A stretch of DNA of 64,000 nt from Theropithecus gelada (taxonomy: Eukaryota > Chordata > Mammalia > Primates > Cercopithecidae): the NCBI RefSeq assembly GCF_003255815.1, contig NC_037673.1, positions 174,535,346-174,599,345 of the forward strand, given 5' to 3'. Position numbers and translations under genes: made by a program. Position 1 is the stretch's first letter, and each line of letters starts with the position of its first letter. Below the pieces are notes generated by a model, which saw only the letters and a program-made list of their open reading frames with translations, was not told the DNA's origin and ran no database searches. Positions 20,980-32,858 of this stretch are shown here, in pieces.

Positions 20980-23900
20980 TCAGAACATGCGGTGTTTGGT
21001 TTTCTGTTCTTGCAATAGTCTGCTGAGAATGATGGTTTCCAGCTGCATCCATGTCCCTACAAAGGACACAAACTCATCCTTTTTTATGGCTGCATAGTAT
21101 TCCATGGTGTATACGTGCCACATTTTCTTAATCCAGTCTGTCACTGATGGACATTTGGGTTGATTCCAAGTCTTTGCTATTGTGAATAGTGCCGCAATAA
21201 ACATACGTGTGCATGTGTCTTTATAGCAGCATGATTTATAATCCTTTGGGTATATACCCAGTAATGGGATGGCTGGGTCATATGGTACTTCTAGTTCTAG
21301 ATCCTTGAGGAATCGCCATACTGTTTTCCATAATGGTTGAACTAGTTTACAATTCCACCAACAGTGTAAAAGTGTTCCTATTTCTCCACATCCTCTCCAG
21401 CACCTGTTGTTTCCTGACTTTTAATGATCGCCATTCTAACTGGTGTGAGATGGTATCTCATTGTGGTTTTGATTTGCATTTCTCTGATGGCCAGTGATGA
21501 TGAGCATTTTTTCATGTGTCTGTTGGCTGTATGAATGTCTTCTTTTGAGAAATGTCTGTTCATATCCTTTGCCCACTTTTTGATGGGGTTGTTTGTTTTT
21601 TTCTTATAAATTTGTTTGAGTTCTTTGTAGGTTCTGGATATTATCCCTTTGTCAGATGAGTAGATTGCAAAAATTTTCTCCCATTCTGTAGGTTGCCTGT
21701 TCACTCTGATGGTAGTTTCTTTTGCTGTGCAGAAGCTCTTTAGTTTAATGAGATCCCATTTGTCAATTTTGGCTTTTGTTGCCGTTGCTTTTGGTGTTTT
21801 AGACATGAAGTCCTTGCCCATGCCTATGTCCTGAATGGTATTACCTAGGTTTTCTTCTAGGGTTTTTATGGTATTAGGTCTAACATTTAAGTCTCTAATC
21901 CATCTTGAATTAATTTTCGTTTAAGGAGTAAGGAAAGGATCCAGTTTCAGTTTTCTACTTATGGCTAGCCAATTTTCCCAGCACCATTTATTAAATAGGG
22001 AATCCTTTCCCCATTTCTTGTTTTTCTCAGGTTTGTCAAAGACCAGATGGCTGTAGATGTGTGGCATTATTTCTGAGGACTCTGTTCTGTTCCATTGGTC
22101 TATATCTCTGTTTTGGTACCAGTACCATGCTGTTTTGGTTACTGTAGCCTTGTAGTATAGTTTGAAGTCAGGTAGCGTGATGCCTCCAGCTTTGTTCTTT
22201 TGACTTAGGATTGTCTTGGCAATGCGGGCTCTTTTTTGGTTCCATATGAACTTTAAAGCAGTTTTTTCCAATTCTGTGAAGAAACTCATTGGTAGCTTGA
22301 TGGGGATGGCATTGAATCTATAAATTACCTTGGGCAGTATAGCCATTTTCATGATATTGATTCTTCCTATCCATGAGCATGGTATGTTCTTCCATTTGTT
22401 TGTGTTCTCTTTTATTTCACTGAGCAGTGGTTTGTAGTTCTCCTTGAAGAGGTCCTTTACATCCCTTGTAAGTTGGATTCCTAGGTATTTTATTCTCTTT
22501 GAATCAACTGTGAATGGAAGTTCATTCATTATTTGGCTCTCTGTTTGTCTGTTACTGGTGTATAAGAATGCTTGTGATTTTTGCACATTAATTTTGTATC
22601 CTGAGACTTTGTTGAAGTTGCTTATCGGCTTAAGGAGATTTTGGGCTGAGACAATGGGGTTTTCTAAATATACAATCATGTCATCTGCAAACAGGGACAA
22701 TTTGACTTCTTCTTTTCCTAACTGAATACTCTTTATTTCTTTCTCTTGCCTGATTGCCCTAGCCAGAACTTCCAACACTATGTTGAATAGGAGTGGTGAG
22801 AGAGGGCATCCCTGTCTTGTGTCAGTTTTCAAAGGGAATTTTTCCAGTTTTTGCCCATTCAGTATGATAGTGGCTGTGGGTTTGTCATAAATAGCTCTTA
22901 TTATTTTGAGATACGTTCCATCAATACCAAATTTATTGAGAGTTTTTAGCATTAAGGGCTGTTGAATTTTGTCAAAGGCCTTTTCTGCATCTATTGAGAT
23001 AATCATGTGGTTTTTGTCTTTGGTTCTGTTTATATGCTGGATTACGTTTATTGATTTGCATATGTTGAACCAGCCTTGCAGCCCAGGGATGAAGCCCACT
23101 TGATCATGGTGGATAAGCTTTTTGATGTGCTGCTGGATCCGGTTTGGCAGTATTTTATTGAGGATTTTTGCATCGATGTTCCTCAGGGATACTGGTCTAA
23201 AATTCTCTTTTTTTGTTGTGTCTCTGCCAGGCTTTGGTATCAGGATGATGTTGACCTCATAAAATGAGTTAGGGAGGATTCCCTCTTTTTCTATTGATTG
23301 GAATAGTTTCAGAAGGAATGGTACCAGCTCCTCCCTGTACCTCTGGTAGAATTCAGCTGTGAATCCATCTGGTCCTGGACTTTTTTTGGTTGGTAGGCTA
23401 TTAATTATTGCCTCAATTTCATAGCCTGCTATTGGTCTAGTCAGGGATTCAGCTTCTTCCTGGTTTAGTCTTGGGAGAGTGTAAGTGTCTAGGAAATTAT
23501 CCATTTCTTCTAGATTTTCTAGTTTATTTGCATAGAGGTGTTTATAGTATTCTCTGATGGTAGTTTGTATTTCTGTGGGGTCGGTGGTGATATCCCCTTT
23601 ATCATTTTTTATTGCATCAATTTGATTCTTCTCTTTTTTCTTCTTTATTAGTCTTGCTAGCGGTCTACCAATTTTGTTGATCTTTTCAAAAAACCAACTC
23701 CTGGATTCATTGATTTTTTGGAGGGTTTTTTGTGTCTCTATCCCCTTCAGTTCTGCTCTGATCTTAGTTATTTCTTGCCTTCTGCTAGCTTTTGAATGTG
23801 TTTGCTCTTGCTTCTCTAGTTCTTTTAATTGTGATGTTAGAGTGTCAATTTTAGATCTTTCCAGCTTTCTCTTGTGGGCATTTAGTGCTATAAATTTCCC

Positions 23901-24200
23901 TCTACACACTGCTTTAAATGTGTCCCAGAGATTCTGGTATGTTGTATCTTTGTTCTCATTGGTTTCAAAGAACATCTTTATTTCTGCCTTTATTTTGTTA
24001 TGTACCCAGTAGTCATTCAGGAGCAGGTTATTCAGTTTCCATGTAGTTGAGTGGTTTTGATTGAGTTTCTTAGTCCTGAGTTCTAGTTTGATTGCACTGT
24101 GGTCTGAGAGACAGTTTGTTATAATTTCTGTTCTTGTACATTTGCTGAGGAGTGCTTTACTTCCAATTATGTGGTCAATTTTGGAATGAGTGTGATGTGG
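20980..24200 (-). pseudogene. LINE-1 ORF2 pseudogene, 5'-truncated
   Basis: ORF2p is the LINE-1 endonuclease/reverse transcriptase. The frame is open from the insertion boundary. It keeps the end of the endonuclease domain, including the Ser-Asp-His motif near 24100, and the reverse transcriptase with 'PGPDGFTAEFYQ', 'RQGCPLSPLLFN' and the catalytic 'FADD' box. The long open part runs from 23975 to an in-frame TAA at 21921-21923 that replaces a Tyr codon. The frame reopens at 21821, then loses one T in a run near 21417-21423, giving a frameshift. A third stop at 20980-20982 ends the protein about six codons early. There is no promoter or N-terminal half, so the copy cannot mobilise. Confidence 0.95.
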
Positions 24201-24217
24201 TGAAGCCTGACATTTTT

Positions 24218-24600
24218 AAACATTGCTGACAGCACTAACAAATGGCCTAAACATCTGATAACCAATTTTGCAACAAAACTCCATGTTTAATGACCTCGTG
24301 AATCTATCCCAAAGAAATATAGTTCAAAATACTGAAACAGTTATGCACATGAAAATGTTCATTGCAATATTGCTTGCAAAGGTGAAAAATTAGAAGCTAA
24401 CCATGGTATACCAGAAGAGTGGTTAAATAGTACACACCTACTGAATGACTCAAGATAATTTTTAGGAAAAGGCTTAACAGGTTGAGAGAAAACCAAGAGA
24501 AAATGATTGTTTATAAACTCTAATTATGAGAATAATTATGCTCATAATTAAGAAACACCAAAAGGAAACATAAAAATTAATGATGGCTGTTAGGACACAG
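24218..24600 (+). mobile_element. Old LINE (L1M or HAL1-like), right part
   Basis: Sense LINE decay: 'aaaatgttcattgcaatatt' and 'gaatctatcccaaagaaata' fit the ORF2 C-terminal tract. Probably continuous with 19740-20707 before the young LINE-1 arrived. Confidence 0.5.
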
Positions 24601-24666
24601 AATTACACATTATTATGTCTTCCTTATTTCTGTCTTCCAAATGCAGCTATATTACCTTTATTCTTT

Positions 24667-24968
24667 TTTTTTTTTTTTTTTTTTTTGAGATGGAGTCTTG
24701 CTCTGTCGCCCAGGCTGGAGTGCAGTGACACGATCTTGGCTTACTGCAACGTCCACCTCCCGGGCTCACGCAATTCTCCTGCCTCAGCCTCCTGAGTAGC
24801 TGGTACTACAGGTGTGCACCACCACACCAGGCTAATTTTCATATTTTTAGTAGAGATGGGGTTTCACCATGTTGGCCAGGCTGGTCTTGAACTCCTGACC
24901 TCAAGTGATCCACACACCTCGGCCTCCCAAAGCACTGTGATTACAGGTGTGAGCCACTGTGCGCAACC
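24667..24968 (-). mobile_element. Alu (AluS type)
   Basis: Antisense Alu. Perfect target-site duplications 'acctttattcttt' lie at 24654-24666 and 24969-24981. Confidence 0.96.
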
Positions 24969-24993
24969 ACCTTTATTCTTTAGAAACACTATA

Positions 24994-25329
24994 CAGTCAT
25001 GTGCCACGTAACATTTGGGTCAATGATGCAAATACGACGGTGGTCCCTTAAGATTATAATAACATATTTTTCCTGCACTTTTTCTGTGTTTAGGTGTGTT
25101 TAGATATACACATGCTAACCACTGTGTTACAACTGCCTGCAGTGTTCAGTACAGTAACATACGGTAAAGGTTGGTAACCTAGGAGTAACAGGCTATACCA
25201 CACAGCCTAGGTGTGCAGTAGGTTCTAACATCTAGGCTTGTGAGTACACTTGCTGATGTTCACACAATGTCAAAATTGCCGACTGATGCATGAGTCACGA
25301 TGCATCCCAGTTGTTAAGCTACACGTGAA
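24994..25329 (+). mobile_element. Tigger-like MITE (TcMar DNA transposon)
   Basis: Starts 'cagtcatgtgccacgtaac' directly after a TA dinucleotide. Ends with a related inverted terminus 'gttaagctacacgtg' near 25325. The interior has 'acgacggtggtcccttaaga' and 'ggctataccacacagcctag', typical of a palindromic non-autonomous DNA transposon. The same family occurs at 58063-58403. No transposase. Confidence 0.78.
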
Positions 25330-25588
25330 CAAATATGGAAGAGAAAAAGAAGAAAAGGTAAATTAGATGGCAAGATGGAGAGTATGTTGGAAGGAGGATA
25401 ATATGAAGGGTGTGAAGTAAGGCTGGTAGACGACTGGCTGGGCTGGCAGGGACCTTTGGAATGTGGGGGTTGGCAGGTTTAAAGGGGCTGACTCCCGTTT
25501 CTGGTTGGGGCGATGAGCTGATAATGATGCCTTAACTTGGAGCATGAACAGAGATTTCATGGCATGTCAAGAGGAACCCACCTTCCAG
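25330..25588. other. Short single-copy stretch
   Basis: Purine-rich DNA with no repeat or gene I recognise. Confidence 0.4.
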
Positions 25589-25712
25589 GGTCTGAGTGTT
25601 GGTGCTCCCCCAAAATTCATACTGTTACCTAACCCCCAGTGCAACAGTATTAAGAGGTGGGAGCGTTTAGATTAGGTCAGGAGGGCTCTCCCCTCATGAG
25701 TGGGATTAGTGC

Positions 25713-26075
25713 TAGTCTTAGTCTGTTTTGTTTTGCCATAACAGAATACCCGAGCCTGGGTCATTTATAAGGAATATAAATGTATTTGTTCTGGAGGCTT
25801 GGAATTCCAAGATCGAGGACCTAGCATCTGGCAAGGGCCTTCTTGCAGCGTCATAAGCTGGTGGAAGGCATTACAAGGTGAGAGAGAGAGCAAGAAGGGG
25901 CCAAACTCATCTTTTTATAATGAACCCACTCCAGCGATAATGGCATTAACCCCTTCATGAGGGCGGTGCCTCCAAGACCCAAATACATCCCATTAGGCTC
26001 CACCTCCAAATACTGCTGCACTGGGGATCAAGTTTCCCACACAGGAAGTCTGGGGAACACATTCAAACCCTAGCA
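25713..26075 (-). mobile_element. MST-type LTR nested in another MST LTR
   Basis: Reverse-strand LTR: its 5' end is 'tgctagggtttgaatgtg' (reading leftward from 26075) and its 3' end 'ggcaaaacaaaacagacta' at 25720-25740. The host LTR reads across the gap ('gattagtgc' to 'ccctcataaaag'), with about 4-5 bp of possible target duplication (agtgc / gcgcc). Confidence 0.88.
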
Positions 26076-26352
26076 GCGCCCTCATAAAAGAGGCCTGAGG
26101 GAACAGCCTGCTCTGTTCTCCTTCTGCCATGCAAGGACACACAGAAGGCACCACTCACGAGGACCAGCCCTCAGCAATACCAACTCTGACGGCACCTTGA
26201 TCTTGGACTTCCCAGCCTTCAGAACTGTAAGAAATACAGGGTTTTTGTTGTTGTTGTTTTTTAAATAAACCATTCTTTTTTGTCACTTAGGTTCATTTCT
26301 TTTTTCTTTTTAAAATAATTAAAAATACATATATATAATAAAATAATGGATT

Positions 26353-26480
26353 AGAAATGGGTCTCCCTCTGTCACCCAGGCTGGAGTGCAGTGGTATGAT
26401 CAGAGTTCACTGCAGCCTCCAACTCTTAGGCTCAAGCAATCCTCTCACCTCAGCTTCCCAAGTAGCTGGGGCTACAGGCT
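26353..26480 (-). mobile_element. Free Alu monomer (FRAM/FLAM type)
   Basis: A single 7SL-like monomer, reverse strand, 'gggtctccctctgtcaccca' to 'tagctggggctacaggct'. Flanking diverged repeats 'agaactgtaagaaatac' (26221-26237) and 'agaattatgagaaatat' (26481-26497) look like its target-site duplication, with a degraded T-rich tail at 26238-26352. Confidence 0.75.
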
Positions 26481-26567
26481 AGAATTATGAGAAATATATT
26501 TCTATTGTATATAAATTACCCAGTCTAAGTTATCTTTGTTATGGCAGCCCAAGTGGACTGAGATGCT

Positions 26568-28002
26568 ATCTGAGGAACTGGGAGGCACCTGGGAGGCCAA
26601 CCCTGCCTGCCCTGTGTCTGGCCCTGTTTTCCCACACGTCTGCCATTGGGAAATGGTCATGGGAAGCGGGCACCCTGGCCAGTCTGAACCCTGTGGTTCC
26701 CTGATAGTAACTGGCCATTCGCCGTCTGGCCACGACTCTGATAAGAGGTTTCTGGCTCAGAGCCGCTACAAATCAAGAGGTTTCTGGCTCACAACCGCTA
26801 CAAACCCGACAGCAGCGATGCTGTCTTTCAAGCCTCATGAATAAAGCTGTTTTATATGGTTGGATGCAAAAAGCATTCCCCCCACCCCCCTGAAATGAAG
26901 GCATTAAAAATAACGCTCATTAAAGTCACCTCAGACAGGATAATTAAAGGCAGAACTGTCCCGGACTAAACACAGCTTTTATCCTCGAAAGATGCCGCAC
27001 CTCCCCCACCCCACCCCACCTTTTTACTTACTGTTTTTCCTAATTAGAGAAGTGGCCTGAGAGACAGCGGAGCTTTTGTTGTCTGGTCTCGTATGTTTCT
27101 GAGAAAACTATACATAAAGCACCCTTGTGGTATTAGAGACAAGGCATGGGCACTGAGTGGCATCCAGCACTGGTTAGTAAGTGACAGGAACTGGACTTTA
27201 CGGGTTGTGTCCAAATGCTCCCTTCACCCATGCTGGTCTAGCAGACCTCCGCTGACCGTATACCCGGCACAGAAGATCAACACCTGACCTCCGTTAACAG
27301 TGTCTGCCACATCTCAGCACGTTCAGCTACCACATTGCAGGTGACACCTTGTCACTGTAGGACCTGCTTACTATGAAACGGCAGCGTTCCAAAGGCAGCC
27401 CCGGAGGATGAACGAGGCTGATTTAGACGTGGGAATTACATACCCTCATGGCCCTACGGTGAAATAAACATAAAGCCAGACCCTGAGCCCTCCCATCCTC
27501 GCCTAGGTATGTGGCCACCTGGTGAAGGTGAAAAGCGTCGTTTCCAGGTACTAAGCAGGGCTCCAACTGCTGGTTGTCCCCAGTGATCGTCTTCCCCTTC
27601 TTCTAGGGTAAGAAAAATGTTAGGATGGCATAAGCCCTCCTGGTCCCAGATTTCCCTGCAGTTAGCGGAAGCGATGGGAGCAGCTTCCTTCTCGGGCTCA
27701 CTCTTGAGAGAAGGTGCGCACCCCGCCCTTTCCTTTCTCGCTTCCTGTAGGCTGTGATGACCCAGGAGTAGGAGCTGCAGCAGCCAGCGGGGGCCAGGAG
27801 AGGACATCACACGTTGAGAACGAGGGAGTTACAGAACAGTAGTAAGCCGGGTGTCCACGGCCTCTGAGCCGCCACACCGGTGCCTGTGCGGTTGCACAGA
27901 TCTACCTTGCTTCACTATCTGGGGGTCTCTGTCATAGAAGCCCACCCTGAATCCTAACGCACCATGGGTGGCTGAAATTCACAGACATATTAATAGTAAT
28001 GA
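26568..28002. other. Single-copy DNA with a possible conserved element
   Basis: No gene. 26870-27080 is free of common repeats and rich in homeodomain-like cores ('ggataattaaagg', 'cctaattagagaag') beside C-rich tracts. Regulatory function is only a guess. Confidence 0.4.
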
Positions 28003-28215
28003 GAGCCAGCTTCTGTTGAATATCAAACTTGTGCCATGCAGTAGACTAGGTGCTCTCTCCATGCATTATCTCACTTAATTTCTCATGACAGCCTGGGAGG
28101 TAGGGACCATTTGTCCTATTTTACAGATGGAAAAACCAAGGCCCAAGAAAGTGGGTAACGTTATCATGAACTGCGGACAGAACCAGGGTAAGAACACCCA
28201 GTTCAGGGCTCCTCC
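28003..28215 (+). mobile_element. MIR SINE
   Basis: 'gtgccatgcagtagactagg', 'cattatctcacttaat' and 'attttacagatggaaaaacc' are in canonical order. One of the clearer MIRs here. Confidence 0.85.
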
Positions 28216-28680
28216 CCTTACCCTGTGCTGGGTATGAGCCCTAAGTTAGCGACTTTTTCTTTCTATCTCTGAATTATTTCTAAGAACATATTACTTAAGT
28301 CAAGGTTAATTCTCAGCACAAATAAAGAACTATAGGTCTCCATGTTATTAAAACAACCATTTCAGAACTCAATTATCAATTTCTATTAAAAAGGACTTTG
28401 TTTCCAAAGCAAGCTTTCCCATTAAAAATATGGAAAACAGGGAAAACTTTAAAACTATTGAACAATTATTTACATTTTAAGAACTGGTATTTTCAAGACA
28501 AAACCCCCTATAGGACAAACATAAGATCATTTAACTTCTAATTTTCTTAATCCGTACAATTATTACCCATATTCCTTTACTATTTGAATTTTACCCCAAA
28601 CACTCTGATCTCCAGAAATCCTAAGAGAATAAGAAGCAATGAAAGAATCTGGTAATACAGTCACATCAAAAAATTAATAC

Positions 28681-28990
28681 AGGCTGGGCACAGTGGGTCA
28701 TACCTGTAGTCCCAGCACTTTGGGAGGCCAAGGCAGGCAGATTACTTGAGGTCAGGAGTTTAAGATCAGCCTGGCCAACATGGTGAAACCCTGTCTCTAC
28801 TCAAAGTATAAAAATTAGCTGGGTGTGTGGTAGGCACCTATAATCTCAGCTACTTGGGAGCCTGAGGCAGGAGAATTGCTTGAACCCAGGAAGCAGAGGT
28901 TGCAGTGAGCAGAGATCTCATCACTGCACTAGAGCCTGGGCGACAGAGCGAAACTCCATGGCAAAAAAAGAAAAAATAATAATAATACAG
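28681..28990 (+). mobile_element. Alu (AluS/J type)
   Basis: 'ggctgggcacagtgggtcat' to 'ctgggcgacagagcgaaac' with an A-rich tail ending 'aaaaataataataata'. Confidence 0.94.
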
Positions 28991-30840
28991 TAATCAATAG
29001 TTTTTCTATGGTAAAGACAATAGCCAGTGATTAGATCTAAAGAAAACATCCTACTTCTTTTATAGTCTAACCTATTTGATTCTAAAATACAAGATACCTA
29101 GAAATAAATTTAAGATTTATAATATCTACATGAAAGAAAAGTTTCAATCCCCTAAGAGATGAAAAATAAGATTTGAAACAGTTGAGATGCATTTCACGTT
29201 CACGTTCTTTAGTAGGAAACATCACAGAAATAATAATTCTTTTTTTTTTTTTTTTTTTTTTGAGATGGAGTCTCGCTCTGTCACCTAGGCTGGAGTGCAG
29301 TGGCCGGATCTCAGCTCACTGCAAGCTCCGCCTCCCGGGTTTACGCCATTCTCCTGCCTCAGCCTCCAGAGTAGCTGGGACTACAGGCGCCCGCCACCTC
29401 GCCCGGCTAGTTTTTTGTATTTTTTAGTAGAGACGGGCTTTCACCCTGTTAGCCAGGATGGTCTCGGTCTCCTGACCTCGTGATCCGCCCGTCTCGGCCT
29501 CCCAAAGTGCTGGGATTACAGGCGTGAGCCACCGCGCCTGGCCAGAAATAATAATTCTTATGTCAACCTATAAATTTAATATAATTCACACAAAAAATAC
29601 CAATTAAGTTTGTGGGCAAACTTATTCTAAAGTTCATGTGGAAAGCTAAAAATGCAAAAGTAGCTAGAAAAATTCCAAAAAGAAAAATAAGTAACAAGGC
29701 AGGATTAGTCCTATCAGATATTATGATGTATTTTAAATAGTCTAGGTAATTAAAAGGGTGGTATTGACACATGAATAGGCAGATCAATGAAACAAAATGA
29801 AATGTCCAAAAGTAGACAAAACTGTGTACAAGAATTTAATTTAAGAGAAAGGTGATACCGCAAACTAATAGGGAAAATATATGGAATATTCAATTACCAG
29901 TTGAAACAACTGAGAAGCCACCTGAAGTAATGAAACTGGATTCACATCTCATACTTTACACAGACAAACTCCAAGAAGATCAAAGTTTAAAGACAAACCT
30001 GAGACCATAAATGATCGAAGAGAAACCAGGAGAAAAAGCTTTTGGAAGCTTGCAGTGGTGAGAATCTTTCTAATCCAGGAACCATAAAAGACTGATAAAA
30101 TGGACTAGATAAAAATTAAGAACATGTGTATCTCTAGAAACTACCATAAGCAAAATCAAAACACTAATGACACCCTGGGAAAAAATATACTCAATTCATT
30201 CGAAACAGAGCTTATTTCTGTAATATAAAAGGAGCTCCTACAAATTGCTTTAAAAACCAACACCAGAAACGAAAGCCATGATCAAACAATTTACACAAAA
30301 GGGAAAGAGGTTCAACCACACTCATAATAAGTGCACTGCAAATGAAAACTCCAAGATACTATTTCTACCCAAAAGAATGGCCCAGATCCAATACCTGTTA
30401 ATACATGGAGGTGAGGGGATGGTGCACCAGGAGCATCAAATAGAGCCTTGATAATAAACAATTTGTCGATGTCCATCAAAATCAGAACTGCTAATTGACC
30501 CACGATTTCCACTAGGACCTAATCAGATATGTGTACTTACATGTAGTAGAGGAAATAACGGATATATGTATTTATTCCATGATGGTGTCTGTGATGGCAA
30601 AGAGTGGACACAACTGGAATGCCCGTGAGTAGAGGTCTGGTTAACGAAGCCAGGGCACATCCATGCCAAGGAATCCCACACAGCAAGAAAAATGAATGCG
30701 GAAGCTCTTTAGAGACACAGGGAAGAGATCTCCATGGCATGTTGTTAAGTGAAAGAAACAAGGTGCAGAACAGTAAGTGCTGTATGTATGTTGTGTGCTG
30801 TCAAAAAGGAGAACAAAAGACACACACACAACATTATCTG
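28991..30840 (+). mobile_element. Old LINE-1 (L1M type) ORF2 and 3' end, split by AluY
   Basis: Continuous LINE-1 order across the Alu: 'tacctagaaataaatttaa' (29096), then 'aaagttcatgtggaaagc' (29630), 'aggcagatcaatgaaacaa' (29777), 'gaagatcaaagtttaaag' and 'atacatggaggtgagggga' (30402). Heavily decayed. Frames are short and chance. Confidence 0.78.
29242..29543 (-). mobile_element. AluY of Old World monkey type
   Basis: Antisense full-length Alu. Perfect 16-bp target-site duplications 'agaaataataattctt' lie at 29226-29241 and 29544-29559. Lineage bases 'ggccggatctcagctcactg' and 'ggctagttttttgtatttt' point to a cercopithecoid AluY sublineage. Little divergence, so a young insertion. Confidence 0.96.
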
Positions 30841-32425
30841 TGGAGGGACACTGCATGAAACCAAAGCTCTGGTGTTCAGTGGGGAAGAGAACGGGACATC
30901 TGGAAACCAGTACACACAGTGCAGCCTACTCTAACCCTGTGAAGAGATGACCTAGGGGTACCACGTTCTTCCAGCTATTAAAAGAAAGAGCATGACGGAG
31001 CACCCTTTCTTCTTGTCGCACTAACCACTCACCTTCTGGGTCATCCCTGGGCCTGCGGTGCTATTGTCAATGCTGGGAGGAGACTGGCCACATGGGTTTG
31101 GAATTTTGCTCGATTCTGTTAACTGCAGGATTCATTCTGCAGCACCCACGCTTCAGTGGACCATGGAATCTGCCTCTTAATTTAGAAGTCTGCACTTTCA
31201 CAGACTCCCAAAGCACAGAGCTAGGAGAGTTCTTAAGACTGGCCCACAGGAGACTTCTGTGGATTCAATTCATTTGTTCCTTCAGTCAGCCAGCTCTCCA
31301 CAATGAAGACGAGGGCAAAGATGAGGATGATCTTCTCCCCATTTCACAGAGAGGTGAAATGACTCGTTCAGAGTCACACACTGTTTCAGAAGCAGAGGAG
31401 GAGTTCAAATACGGGCAGTCTGTCTCACTTCTCACCACGATTCCACACTGACTCAAAACCCACTCTATGCCATGCCTGTGCCAGACCAGAGATATTAACA
31501 TAAAAGAAACAATTAGCTCCTAGTTTTTTAGGACCTTTGGTCTAGGAGCAGGGCTATAGATATTGTGGCCAAAGTTTATAAGATAAAACCATTTTATAGA
31601 AAAAGTTTAAAGATCACACTCTTAAAAAGAGATGTATTTATTTTTGTCTTTGCAAACCCCCTGCCCCTCTTCACAGGGTAGAGCATAGAAACAATTACAC
31701 ACAAACACAACATGTGGACAGTGAAGCAACAGCCCTGAAAAGTGATCACAGATGAAGTTAAAAGGACTGTTTTCTAAACTACACTGCCCACCCACCCTCC
31801 ATCTTACCTCAAGGACCAGGTTAATAAAGCCAGGCAATGTTTGAGAACTGCTGACATGAAATGAAAAAGCTCAATGAGTACTTCATTCAAACGCTTTGAA
31901 ATTTAAAAGCCTATGAAAAGCAACTCAGATCAAAAAAGTGAACAAATGGTCACTTTCTTTAATGTTATCAAAGAATGCAGATAACCTAGACCCGCAGGCT
32001 GCGCGCTGTCAGCTAAAACCGTGCCTCTAGGAACAGGATGTGCATCGCCCCCCAGAGATGTGATGCCAGGTGGGTGGGGGCAAGCCTGGCTTGGCTTGGG
32101 GTGACCAGAAAGGAGGAAAAGCCTGCGGTCTCCTGGCAAGGCATTTAACATCTGTGGGCCTCAGTTGCCTCGCTTGTGAAATGGGCATAGTCACAACCTT
32201 TGGGCAGAGCTATGAGGCTCAGAAGGGCAAGCCCGCTAAGGATCAGGAAGGGGCCTGGCTCCCAGCAGTGGCTCCCGGGATTCCCTTCCCTATCTCCCAA
32301 CACACAAGATAACCACAGGCCCCTGGAGACCACGTCCTCACTCCTGTGCAACCAGGAAGGCCTGCCAGAGTGGGTGAAGAGTGAATTCCAGGCCGGTTCA
32401 CAGGCGTGTTCACTAATCCTTTACT
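30841..32425. other. Single-copy DNA with two MIR fragments
   Basis: 31270-31420 ('ccccatttcacagagaggtg', 'cagagtcacacactg') and 32120-32235 ('ggcctcagttgcctc', 'gtgaaatgggcatagtcac') are MIR pieces. The 119-residue frame at 31092-31451 overlaps the first and is not gene-like. Confidence 0.6.
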
Positions 32426-32428
32426 GAG

Positions 32429-32858
32429 TGTATTAGTTTCCTGTGGCTGTTAAAAAATACCACAAATGGTATGGGTTAAACGACAGGAACTCATTATCTG
32501 TCAGTTCTGGAGGCCGGAAGCCGAAGTCAAGGTGTTGAAGTCAAGGTGTCGGATGGGCCGGCTCCCTCTGAGCCGCTGGCTAAGACTGCCCCATCTCCTT
32601 GCCAGCCTGTGGAGGCAGCTGCCATCCTTGGTGTCCCTGGCCAGCAGCTGCGCCGCTCCTCTCTGCTTCTCCCCACGCACGTGACGTGCACACAACGGTG
32701 GCCACGCGGTCTTGTCAGGTTGGATTAAGGACCTGCTCCACTCTAGTCTGACTTCATTTAACTCAGTACATCTGCAAAAGACCCTATTTTCAAATAAGGT
32801 CACATTCAGAGGAGCTCCTGCAATCTTTCTCGGGGGACGCAATTCACCCCGTACCACT
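32429..32858 (-). mobile_element. MLT1-type solo LTR (ERVL-MaLR)
   Basis: Antisense: 'tgtattagtttcctgtggct' (LTR 3' end reversed) to 'gggggacgcaattcacccc' (5' end reversed), with 'cagttctggaggccgga' and 'ccctattttcaaataaggtc' between. A 15-bp duplication 'gaagtcaaggtgt' sits at about 32524-32551. Confidence 0.88.

Larger units (their letters stand above)
20725..24200 (-). mobile_element. Young 5'-truncated LINE-1 (L1PA-derived, Old World monkey type)
   Basis: 3' end of a primate LINE-1 in antisense, about 3.5 kb. The 3' UTR ends in an A/T-rich tail at 20721-20745. The 5' end is truncated within the endonuclease part of ORF2. Identical 17-bp target-site duplications 'tgaagcctgacattttt' flank it (20708-20724 and 24201-24217), so this is a standard target-primed insertion. 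Low divergence from the primate LINE-1 consensus indicates an insertion within Old World monkey history. The 3' UTR holds an 18-bp tandem duplication. Confidence 0.97.
25589..26567 (+). mobile_element. MST-type LTR (ERVL-MaLR), split twice
   Basis: Three pieces (25589-25712, 26076-26220 and 26498-26567) form one plus-strand LTR. It starts 'gagtgttggtgctccccc' with 'caacagtattaagaggtggg', continues 'ccttgatcttggacttccca', and ends 'ataaattacccagtc' and 'gtggactgaga'. It is opened first by a second LTR in reverse orientation and later by an Alu-monomer insertion. Solo LTR. Confidence 0.88.
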
